This document shows, in pieces, positions 1 to 4,929 of a DNA stretch of 5,422 bases; the stretch's first letter is position 1; each line of letters opens with the position of its first letter. The position numbers and the translations under genes were made by a program. The stretch covers positions 457 through 5,878 of the forward strand of contig DNGG01000053.1 in the NCBI GenBank assembly GCA_003486675.1, in the 5' to 3' direction. The notes below the pieces were generated by a model. The model worked only from the letters and a program-made list of their open reading frames with translations, made no database searches and was not told the DNA's origin. The DNA is from Cyanobacteria bacterium UBA11372 (GTDB taxonomy: Bacteria; Cyanobacteriota; Cyanobacteriia; Cyanobacteriales; Aerosakkonemataceae).

Positions 1-240
1 AAAGATTATGACAAAACAGATAAGTTTAAATATTACCGCTCAATTCCGGAGTTTCAGGAATATATTTTAATTGACCAGTATAGTTTTTCCGTCGAACAAT
101 ATGCTAAGCGATCGCCTGGAGAATGGCTTTTCAAAGAGTATGAAGGAGAGGATGCAGTTTTAGTGCTAGATTCTATTGAGTTTCAGATCGGTTTTCGCGA
201 TATTTATGCACGAGTTAATTTTGAGTTAGTTGAAGACTAA
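1..240 (+). CDS. Uma2 family endonuclease, C-terminal part (5' truncated by window edge)
   Basis: This frame is open from the first base and encodes the last 79 residues of a protein ending ...NFELVED. The pattern (D)KTDKFKYYRSIPEFQEYILID, then a VEQY strand, a G-W pair, a Y-x-x-(D/E) stretch, and an ending like SIEFQIGFRDIYARVNFE matches the C-terminal half of Uma2/DUF820 proteins. These are a very common cyanobacterial family with a PD-(D/E)xK restriction-endonuclease-like fold. The lysine-rich DKTDKFKYYR helix and the 'EYILID' strand are the most recognisable parts. The catalytic acidic residues further upstream lie outside the window, so activity cannot be judged. A HIP1 octamer lies inside the gene at 108-115. 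The substrate of this family is not established. The gene converges on the next one, with a shared hairpin between them. Confidence 0.8.
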   Translation, partial: KDYDKTDKFKYYRSIPEFQEYILIDQYSFSVEQYAKRSPGEWLFKEYEGEDAVLVLDSIEFQIGFRDIYARVNFELVED

Positions 241-241
241 A

Positions 242-266
242 AGGCATGATGACTGCCATCATGCCT
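242..266. terminator. Bidirectional hairpin terminator between convergent genes
   Basis: A perfect 10-bp inverted repeat (AGGCATGATG at 242-251, CATCATGCCT at 257-266) encloses a 5-base loop and starts just after the Uma2 stop codon. On the minus strand the stem is followed directly by TTTT, as expected for an intrinsic terminator of the gene ending at 302. On the plus strand the following sequence is only moderately T-rich, so termination in that direction is less certain. Its position between two gene 3' ends supports the call. Confidence 0.65.
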
Positions 267-301
267 GTTCTATCGATATTTATTACCTGGGAAGCTATTA
301 A

Positions 302-805
302 CTATCGTCCGTCTTTATCGATGTCGCCTGGAATTGCGCGTTCAACTTTGTCCCATGCAGCGCGGGTGGCGTGCTTAGCTTTTTCCCAAGTTAAGTTTGA
401 ATTGCCATGATTCGCTTCGTATTCCCGCTGTAGATCTGGCTCTAATTCATCGTAGCTTTTGCCCGATTCGTAGTAGCGAGGAAACGCTTCATACCCAGTC
501 CGATAAGCGGGTGCGTAGTCATCATAACCCACACCAGGTTCTACATAAGGTTCGGAGGTGTAGTTATTGCGCCAGTATTCATCCTCTTGGGTGGGGTCAA
601 TGGTTTCGGCGACGCTTTTTCCAGCCAAACCACCAGCAAATGCACCCACTGCAATGCCAACAGCTGCGCCCACTGGTCCACCAATCGCACCGCCGATGGC
701 TGCACCCACTGCACCAGCTGTACCAGCACCAATTCCCGTACCAAGTGGATGCGCTCCTGTTTCACCAGAAATCGGATCGCGGTTTGCATCAGGTTCGTTG
801 TTCAT
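302..805 (-). CDS. Glycine-zipper hypothetical protein (167 aa)
   Basis: The protein has three parts. Residues 1-20 are a short polar N-terminus ending in GAHPLGTG. Residues 22-66 are a Gly/Ala-rich hydrophobic segment with glycine at 34, 38, 42, 46, 50, 54, 58 and 62, a textbook GxxxG glycine zipper. Residues 67-167 are a hydrophilic tail rich in Y, W, D and E, containing DPTQEDEYWRNNY, an AYRTGYEAF region and WEKAKHATRAAWDKVERA. The same overall layout occurs in a family of uncharacterised bacterial proteins, often annotated simply as glycine-zipper or hypothetical. The zipper suggests membrane insertion or helix-packed oligomers; there is no cleavable signal peptide. The start is supported by AAGGAAA (minus strand, 814-820) eight bases upstream of the ATG. 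Overlapping plus-strand frames are shadows of its biased composition. Its role is unknown; a stress-related function is only a guess. Confidence 0.8.
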   Translation of the reverse strand: MNNEPDANRDPISGETGAHPLGTGIGAGTAGAVGAAIGGAIGGPVGAAVGIAVGAFAGGLAGKSVAETIDPTQEDEYWRNNYTSEPYVEPGVGYDDYAPAYRTGYEAFPRYYESGKSYDELEPDLQREYEANHGNSNLTWEKAKHATRAAWDKVERAIPGDIDKDGR

Positions 806-962
806 AAAATTTGTTTCCTTTGCTACATCTTTAGCTAAATTACTGCTAATTGTTTAAGCTATCTTCCACCTTGGGAATGAATTAAAATTATGCTTTTCTG
901 TAACTTTCGGTAGAGAGAATGGATTGCGATCGCGCAGCTAGCCGCAAGGCAATATCGCCGAC

Positions 963-1044
963 AATCCGCAAGGCGTGGGGTAGTAGGCGATCGCCAAATC
1001 ACCCTACGCACTGAAGCAACATCATCGTCGCTGTTATAATAGCT
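963..1044 (+). repeat. Direct repeat A, copy 1 (promoter-bearing module flank)
   Basis: This 82-base segment aligns to 1930-2010 with about 72 identical positions and one gap. The last 27 bases (1018-1044) are identical to 1984-2010 and contain the -10 element. An imperfect inverted repeat (GCGTGGGGT 973-981 with ACCCTACGC 1001-1009, one mismatch) is centred on the palindrome GGCGATCGCC at 986-995, so the upstream part could form a nested hairpin. Each copy lies immediately 5' of an antitoxin-like gene. Confidence 0.85.
1011..1040 (+). promoter_or_regulatory. Predicted sigma-70-type promoter of HNH module 1
   Basis: A consensus -10 TATAAT lies at 1035-1040. A weak -35 (CTGAAG, 1011-1016) sits 18 bases upstream; the equivalent in module 2 is the better TTGAAT. 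Transcription would start near 1047, leaving a leader of about 25 bases that contains GAGGA (1056-1060), 11 bases before the ATG. The inverted repeat just upstream of the -35 might bind a regulator, perhaps the antitoxin-like product itself, but that is inference. Confidence 0.65.
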
Positions 1045-1071
1045 AGGCGGGAACTGAGGAACAGAAAAACA

Positions 1072-1425
1072 ATGTTGGTGACTTTAGATATCCCAGAAGA
1101 ATTAGCGCTACGACTGACTCCCCTCAAAGATCAACTGCCGCAAATTTTAGAGTTAGGACTGCGCGAACTGAGTGCTAGCTCTCAAACTGGCTTTGCAGGT
1201 ATTGCTGAGGTAATAGAGTTTTTAGCTAAACTACCAACACCAGAAGAAATCTTGGCATTGCGTCCATCAGAAACACTGCAAGCGCAAATTACTGCTTTAT
1301 TGGATAAAAACAGAAGCGAAGGTTTAACGCCTAATGAAGAATTGGCTTGGGAACAATATCAGTATTTAGAACACCTGGTACGAATTGCTAAAGCTAAAGC
1401 CTATCTCAAGCTCAAAGCAGGTTGA
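1072..1425 (+). CDS. Antitoxin-like protein of HNH module 1 (117 aa)
   Basis: This small acidic, helix-rich protein has three visible parts. Residues 1-35 (VTLDIPEELALRL then LPQILELGLREL) resemble a strand-helix-helix, compatible with a ribbon-helix-helix-like fold. Residues 40-68 contain FAGIAEVIEFLAKLPTPEEILALRPSE. The C-terminal helical part, residues 69-114, begins LQAQITALLDKN. That C-terminal part aligns without gaps to the product of 2037-2381 (Q-A-Q-[IL], LL, N, [LI]-[TS], E, K, A, L at a constant offset of ten residues). I recognise the type from cyanobacterial genomes, where it sits next to small nucleases. The start is supported by GAGGA 11 bases upstream and a strong promoter. 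Only three bases separate it from the HNH gene, so the two are co-transcribed. An antitoxin or DNA-binding regulatory role is inferred from size, order and pairing; no function is proven. Confidence 0.8.
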   Translation: MLVTLDIPEELALRLTPLKDQLPQILELGLRELSASSQTGFAGIAEVIEFLAKLPTPEEILALRPSETLQAQITALLDKNRSEGLTPNEELAWEQYQYLEHLVRIAKAKAYLKLKAG

Positions 1426-1428
1426 TTA

Positions 1429-1851
1429 ATGAGCAAGAGTTATGTTCCGTCAGCCTTGCGGCAAACCGTTTATGAGCGTGCAGGTGGATGTTGTGAATAC
1501 TGCCTTCTTCCTGAAATGTTTGTATTAGCAAGCCATGAAATAGACCATATTATTGCTGAAAAACACGGCGGCTTAACTAATGCCGAAAATTTAGCCATTT
1601 CCTGTGTTTTATGTAACAAGCACAAGGGCAGCGATATAGCCTCAGTTGACCCAGAAACAGGAAATATTGTTCCGCTTTATAATCCCCGTCAAGCTCGTTG
1701 GCTTGACCATTTTCAGTTAAGTGATGCTCAAATTCTTCCGCTTACACCAGTCGGTCGTGTAACTGTTCGATTATTACAGATGAATCGTTCAGATAGAGTT
1801 GAAGAACGTCAATTACTTGTAGAAGCTGGAATGTTTAATATTCCGATCTAG
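1429..1851 (+). CDS. HNH endonuclease of module 1 (140 aa)
   Basis: A compact HNH (beta-beta-alpha-metal) nuclease. The visible pieces, in order, are C22-x-x-C25 (CEYC), E37-x-D39-H40 (HEIDHI), HGG at 46-48, N54-L, C59-x-x-C62-N63 and K64-H-K66. The two CxxC pairs should bind a structural zinc. H40 is the expected general base, and N54 and N63/H65 are expected to complete the active site. The C-terminal third (residues 84-140) contains LYNPR, W..HF and TPVGRVTVRLLQMNR, also seen in the second HNH protein as TSVGRATISALKMNR. The length is normal for stand-alone cyanobacterial HNH proteins, and all key residues are present. It likely acts in the cytoplasm on DNA as a toxin-like or defence nuclease kept in check by the upstream gene. 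Alternatives are a restriction-type or homing-type nuclease. The start follows the upstream stop by three bases. Confidence 0.88.
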   Translation: MSKSYVPSALRQTVYERAGGCCEYCLLPEMFVLASHEIDHIIAEKHGGLTNAENLAISCVLCNKHKGSDIASVDPETGNIVPLYNPRQARWLDHFQLSDAQILPLTPVGRVTVRLLQMNRSDRVEERQLLVEAGMFNIPI

Positions 1852-1875
1852 CGATTTCGTTTATATACGCTTGGG

Positions 1876-1925
1876 TGCGATCGCATACCATCTCATTTTA
1901 AGTGCTAATATCAACGGGCGATCGC
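1876..1925 (+). repeat. Direct repeat B, copy 1 (downstream module flank)
   Basis: This 50-base segment is identical to 2810-2859 at 45 positions with no gaps. It begins and ends with a HIP1 octamer (1877-1884 and 1918-1925). Both copies lie shortly after the stop codon of an HNH gene. Here B is followed almost at once by repeat A of module 2. I see no obvious terminator stem inside it. Confidence 0.85.
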
Positions 1926-1929
1926 ATCC

Positions 1930-2010
1930 AATCCGGAAGGCACGTGGTAGTATGCGTCGCCAAAACACCCTACGCATTGAATAAACATCATCGTCGCTGT
2001 TATAATAGCT
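1930..2010 (+). repeat. Direct repeat A, copy 2
   Basis: This is the second copy of the promoter-bearing flank, equivalent to 963-1044. The HIP1 octamer found in copy 1 at 987-994 is broken here by a one-base deletion (GCGTCGC), and the inverted repeat around it is degraded. The promoter-proximal 27 bases are unchanged. The contrast suggests that the promoter part, not the hairpin part, is under stronger constraint. Confidence 0.85.
1977..2006 (+). promoter_or_regulatory. Predicted sigma-70-type promoter of HNH module 2
   Basis: TTGAAT (1977-1982) and a perfect TATAAT (2001-2006) are separated by 18 bases. Transcription should start near 2013, about 24 bases before the ATG at 2037. This promoter decides the gene start, because the longer in-frame reading from 1902 would run through it. 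Confidence 0.7.
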
Positions 2011-2036
2011 TGCAGGGTCTGAGCCGTAGAGAACCT

Positions 2037-2381
2037 ATGTCTGAATCAGTGAATTACGTCACTAACCAGCAGGGAGAAAGAGTCGGTGTACTGTTAGATT
2101 TGGAAACGTATCATCGACTAACAAACCCATCACCATCTGATACTGAACTCTTAGCTGACTTAAGCCTGGACGAACTGCAAGCTTTAGCAGAAAGTATTTT
2201 AGCTTCAAAAGCCCAAGCTCAACTCGATGAGTTGCTAGCTCGGAATGCTGAAAATCAAATATCTGCCGATGAAATTGTTACTTTAGATTGTTTGTTGGCA
2301 CAGATTGACCAACTCAACATTATCAAAACCAGAGCCAGGTATACCTTAAGTCGTCTTGAAGGGACATCAAAAGTCGCGTGA
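2037..2381 (+). CDS. Phd/YefM-like antitoxin-like protein of HNH module 2 (114 aa)
   Basis: Residues 5-28 (VNYVTNQQGERVGVLLDLETYHRL) resemble the N-terminal strand-helix of the short Phd/YefM-like antitoxins common in cyanobacteria. A middle acidic helix follows (LADLSLDELQALAESIL, 39-55). Residues 59-104 form a helical C-terminal part, starting AQAQLDELLARN, that aligns ungapped with the C-terminus of the module 1 partner. An upstream in-frame ATG at 1902 would add 45 residues, but these are encoded by repeats A and B and the promoter, so ATG 2037 is preferred. The ribosome binding site is weak (AGAGA just upstream). The stop overlaps the HNH start as GTGA, indicating translational coupling. 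The likely role is neutralising or regulating the HNH partner, inferred from context and the N-terminal resemblance. Confidence 0.78.
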   Translation: MSESVNYVTNQQGERVGVLLDLETYHRLTNPSPSDTELLADLSLDELQALAESILASKAQAQLDELLARNAENQISADEIVTLDCLLAQIDQLNIIKTRARYTLSRLEGTSKVA

Positions 2382-2803
2382 GCGTTTACATTCCTGTTGA
2401 GTTACAAAGGCAAATTCGCACTCATTTTGCGAATTGTTGTGCTTACTGTCTTACTGCTGAATCCCTAACCGTTACTATTTTTGAATTTGAACACATTATG
2501 CCTCGGTCGGCTGGTGGGGAAACTGTTTTTGATAACCTTTGCTTAGCTTGTCCTTCTTGTAATCGCTACAAAGCTTCCCGTCAAACAGCAGTTGATCCTA
2601 TTTCTGATCGGGAAGTTAGTTTATTCCATCCTCAGCTTCAGTTGTGGAAAGAACATTTTGCTTGGAGTGAGGATGCTACAGAAATCATTGCACTTACATC
2701 AGTTGGTCGAGCAACGATTTCTGCTCTGAAAATGAACCGTCCTCAATTAACTCGCGTGCGTAAGATGTGGGTGACGATGGAGGAACATCCACCCAATATT
2801 TGA
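2378..2803 (+). CDS. HNH endonuclease of module 2 (141 aa, GTG start)
   Basis: A second small HNH nuclease, only about 30% identical by eye to the one at 1429-1851. It has the same landmarks: C21-x-x-C24 (CAYC), E36-x-E38-H39 (FEFEHI), P42-R43, GG at 46-47, N53-L, C58-x-x-C61-N62 and K65. The D-H of module 1 is E-H here, a common variant. The C-terminal region again has VDP, a W..HF pair and TSVGRATISALKMNR. Translation starts at GTG 2378, overlapping the upstream stop by four bases. GAAGGG (2358-2363) lies 14 bases upstream, far for a normal ribosome binding site, so reinitiation after the upstream gene is likely. All putative zinc and catalytic residues are present. A DNA-cleaving toxin or defence nuclease is the best guess; its target is unknown. 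Confidence 0.87.
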   Translation: MSVYIPVELQRQIRTHFANCCAYCLTAESLTVTIFEFEHIMPRSAGGETVFDNLCLACPSCNRYKASRQTAVDPISDREVSLFHPQLQLWKEHFAWSEDATEIIALTSVGRATISALKMNRPQLTRVRKMWVTMEEHPPNI

Positions 2804-2809
2804 ATGATT

Positions 2810-2859
2810 TGCGATCGCATACCATCATATTTTAAGTGTCAATCTCAACGGGCGATCGC
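2810..2859 (+). repeat. Direct repeat B, copy 2
   Basis: This second copy of the downstream flank begins seven bases after the HNH stop and is bounded by HIP1 octamers at 2811-2818 and 2852-2859. It fills about half of the 104-base gap between the converging HNH and caspase genes. No repeat A follows, so the tandem series ends here. No clear terminator hairpin is seen in 2804-2907. Confidence 0.85.
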
Positions 2860-2907
2860 TTCAACCTACCCAACTCGGTTTGATTTTACGATAGAGTTTA
2901 GCTTACA

Positions 2908-4539
2908 TCAATCCAATTCTACTGAGCCTGTGGCACATTTAGGTGTACCTCCTACTAACTTAGGTGGAGCGGGAGGAGTTTTAGATGGTTCTGGGCTTTG
3001 ACAAATGAGCGATATGGTACTATCAACTTTTGCGTTTAACATTACTCCACCCGTATAACTTTTCAAACCATCCTGTTTAGGGGTGGCTGTGTTAATAGCA
3101 TATGCTTTTTCTCCCGCTCCCACAGCTTGAGTTTTATAGGTATAATATGTAGTTTCTGTAGCGATACCAATACCTAACTCTGCCAAGTTGGATGAGAACT
3201 TTCCCTTTTCTGTATAAAAAGCTTGTTGCCCTTTATTCATAGCACTAACATATTGTTTAGCTTCTGCTTGTTTTGCTTTAGTTGCCTGATTTAGAAAAAA
3301 TGGCACAGTAATAATAGCAGACAATACCAATAACAACAAGCTCAGGCAACCAATACGCGCAACTGGCAGTCCAGTACTTTTGCTATGTGGAGTAACATTC
3401 GTTAAATCTCCTTGGTCAAGGTTTGACTGAGATGTTTTTGGTGGCTGAGGTTGAGGTTGAGCTATTTCCCTTCGTGGCACATACCTTGTTTCAACAGGCG
3501 CAATATCTTGATCCCTGAGTCCTAGAAACTCTTGGTAATGTTTCAATTCATCGCGAATGGCATCACTGATGCCATTTTCTTGCTGAACTGCCTCAGCGAA
3601 AGCCTGCTCATACCGTTGCAATTTTTTCTGGTACTCTCGATAGGGTTTTAGAACTTCATCTTCAATTGCAGTAGCATTCTCAGGCGTTAGTCCCAGACTA
3701 TCTCGTAGATCGTCCAAGAATCTGCGACCAACCACTGAAATTTGACCGCGAATTGAACGATTTTCCACTTCCTTGCGATACTTAAGGTTGGGGTCATCCT
3801 TGGGTGATTTTGCCAGGAGAATCTTGTGACCTTCCTCAACTGGGAAGAATTTGGGGGTCATTGCTGGAAAAGCTTCTTTTACTTTGCCGCTGGCATACTC
3901 GTGTAACTCATCGACGGAAATATAACCATCCCCATCTTGATCGGCTGCACCTTTTTCAATTCCCTCCACAAGATAACGAGTGTAGATTGAGAGTTCCGAA
4001 CCTTCCTGTTCAAACGAGTACTGGGTGGAAGTGGTAGCAGTGAGAATTGCCCGTCCTTTGCCGCCTAGCTGTTCCTGAAGGTTCACTGTGCCGTCATCCT
4101 TGACAGTCATGCCTTGGGCGATCGCTCCACTAAAGCAACAGTCCAGAATCAAGATCTGTCTCTGGGATTTGCTCTCGTTAATGCTTTCATGCAAAAAACT
4201 AGCAGCAACTGCTGATGGCTTAACCAGTCTTCCATTCTCTTTGCGAGTAGTACGGGTAGAAAGATAAAGCTTGCCGCTTTCATCTTTGACTCCGTGACCA
4301 GAGAAGTAAAATAGCAACAAGTCATCCCTCTGGCGATTGCTAAACAGTCGGTAGATGGCATCTTCCATCTCTTGGCGTTGGGGATTTTTTAGTACGGTAA
4401 TATCTGACGCGGCAAAGCCACCCATTTCTGGGTTTGCTAAGACTCGTCCCATTGCCTCCACATCTTTGACAGCGGCAGGCAGCGGGTTTAATCCCAGTTC
4501 GTACTCGCTGACCCCAATTAGCAATGCTACCTTTGCCAT
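2908..4539 (-). CDS. Caspase-like protease fused to EF-hand, TM segment and type IV pilin-like domain (543 aa)
   Basis: Residues 1-245 form a bacterial caspase (peptidase C14) domain: KVALLIGVSEY at the N-terminus, FYFSGHG with catalytic H82, and ILILDCCFSG with catalytic C135 and D133 in the substrate pocket. A perfect EF-hand loop, DQDGDGYISVDE (200-211), follows and suggests calcium binding. Residues 255-353 are helical and contain two similar units. Residues 354-392 are a P/Q/S/T-rich linker. Residues 396-416 are one hydrophobic transmembrane helix. Residues 417-543 (FLNQATKAKQAEAKQYV..., a YVGG-like 'SYTGG' motif, and C513 and C535) match the type IV pilin-like G/H family of cyanobacteria. 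The prepilin peptidase motif and Glu+5 are missing, so this is a membrane anchor rather than a processed pilin. The protease probably faces the cytoplasm and the pilin domain faces outward. The gene lies nine bases after the EACC1-like gene, in one operon. Confidence 0.88.
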   Translation of the reverse strand: MAKVALLIGVSEYELGLNPLPAAVKDVEAMGRVLANPEMGGFAASDITVLKNPQRQEMEDAIYRLFSNRQRDDLLLFYFSGHGVKDESGKLYLSTRTTRKENGRLVKPSAVAASFLHESINESKSQRQILILDCCFSGAIAQGMTVKDDGTVNLQEQLGGKGRAILTATTSTQYSFEQEGSELSIYTRYLVEGIEKGAADQDGDGYISVDELHEYASGKVKEAFPAMTPKFFPVEEGHKILLAKSPKDDPNLKYRKEVENRSIRGQISVVGRRFLDDLRDSLGLTPENATAIEDEVLKPYREYQKKLQRYEQAFAEAVQQENGISDAIRDELKHYQEFLGLRDQDIAPVETRYVPRREIAQPQPQPPKTSQSNLDQGDLTNVTPHSKSTGLPVARIGCLSLLLLVLSAIITVPFFLNQATKAKQAEAKQYVSAMNKGQQAFYTEKGKFSSNLAELGIGIATETTYYTYKTQAVGAGEKAYAINTATPKQDGLKSYTGGVMLNAKVDSTISLICQSPEPSKTPPAPPKLVGGTPKCATGSVELD

Positions 4540-4548
4540 GTTGCCAGT

Positions 4549-4929
4549 TTACCCTTTGAGAAATTCCTGTGCTTTTTGATATGCGTAGTCAAACTCGGCT
4601 TGGCTGCTGGCTTCGATGTTCAGTTCTCTGCCATCGGCTGCTTTGACGCTTATTTTAATTGGTTGACCGCCTAAGCGATCGCCCAGAAATCCAAACAATG
4701 CCTTGATATTAGCTACACTCACCTCAGCTTGTAACATACCTAACAAAAAGCCCCCTAAAGCTTTTGAACCTTTGGGGGCTTCTGTAACTGGCACTAAGTC
4801 CACATTTTCTACCCCATCCACCTCTTTGATCTGGGGTAGTAAGTTCTCTACTTCTGCTTGTAATTCATCGTCGTCTAAACTCGGATCTTGCAAGGAAATC
4901 GTTATCTTAACGTTGGATGTGCTTGCCAT
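4549..4929 (-). CDS. EACC1-like effector-associated protein (126 aa)
   Basis: Residues 7-48 (VKITISLQDPS..., then a D/E-rich helix and VENVDLVPV) look like a beta-alpha-beta unit. Residues 53-66 are a Gly-rich turn (KGSKALGGFLLGML). Residues 70-88 are a helix (VANIKALFGFLGDRLGG), and residues 90-107 are a beta hairpin, PIKISVKAADGRELNIEA. A final helix ends at 126. This order, with a Gly-rich segment, a helix, then 'V.V...DG+.+.+.A', resembles EACC1 (effector-associated constant component 1), a small protein of bacterial NTP-dependent conflict systems often next to caspase-like or trypsin-like effectors. The downstream caspase gene fits that context. No enzymatic residues are evident, so an adaptor or regulator role is inferred. 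The ribosome binding site is weak. A terminator-like hairpin lies within the gene. Family assignment is by eye and not certain. Confidence 0.7.
   Translation of the reverse strand: MASTSNVKITISLQDPSLDDDELQAEVENLLPQIKEVDGVENVDLVPVTEAPKGSKALGGFLLGMLQAEVSVANIKALFGFLGDRLGGQPIKISVKAADGRELNIEASSQAEFDYAYQKAQEFLKG
4745..4781 (-). terminator. Intragenic terminator-like hairpin in the EACC1-like gene
   Basis: On the minus strand, AAGCCCCCAAAG (4781-4770) pairs with CTTTAGGGGGCTT (4760-4748), leaving one bulged base and a 9-base loop, and continues straight into a T run (4749-4745). This is the form of a strong intrinsic terminator, yet it lies within codons 51-62 of the operon's first gene. It could cause premature termination or attenuation unless translation masks it. 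A chance origin from Pro/Gly codons is possible. Confidence 0.35.

Larger units (their letters stand above)
806..1071. other. Divergent intergenic region with module-1 promoter
   Basis: This 266-base gap separates the leftward glycine-zipper gene from the rightward HNH module and must carry promoters in both directions. The left half (806-910) is AT-rich and holds the ribosome binding site of the glycine-zipper gene; I see no convincing -35/-10 pair for it. The right half holds two HIP1 octamers (926-933, 987-994) and repeat A with the promoter of the first module. No RNA gene or additional reading frame is visible. Confidence 0.6.

Noticed and set aside
397..807. 136-codon plus-strand open frame opposite the glycine-zipper gene
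   Set aside because: The product is low-complexity, rich in H, Q, R and L, as expected from reading repetitive Gly/Ala codons on the other strand. It lacks a ribosome binding site.
963..2010. CRISPR array
   Set aside because: The repeats occur only twice, are imperfect, and are separated by whole genes rather than short spacers.
1876..2010. Insertion sequence or transposon remnant between the two modules
   Set aside because: No transposase fragment, terminal inverted repeats or target duplication are visible. The segment is fully explained by repeats B and A.
1902..2036. 45-residue N-terminal extension of the module 2 antitoxin-like protein
   Set aside because: It would be encoded by the end of repeat B and by repeat A with its promoter. 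The -10 TATAAT lies inside it, and translation from 2037 gives a normal N-terminus for the type.
2804..3001. 65-codon plus-strand open frame after the second HNH gene
   Set aside because: It consists of repeat B followed by the complement of the caspase gene's 3' end, with no family resemblance.
3280..3360. Prepilin peptidase cleavage site before the pilin-like helix
   Set aside because: There is no G-[FM]-T-L-x-E motif. The glycine at residue 397 is followed by C-L-S and there is no glutamate at +5, so the helix is read as an uncleaved anchor.
4149..4361. 70-codon minus-strand frame within the caspase gene
   Set aside because: It is an out-of-frame reading of the conserved caspase core, whose own frame contains all catalytic motifs.
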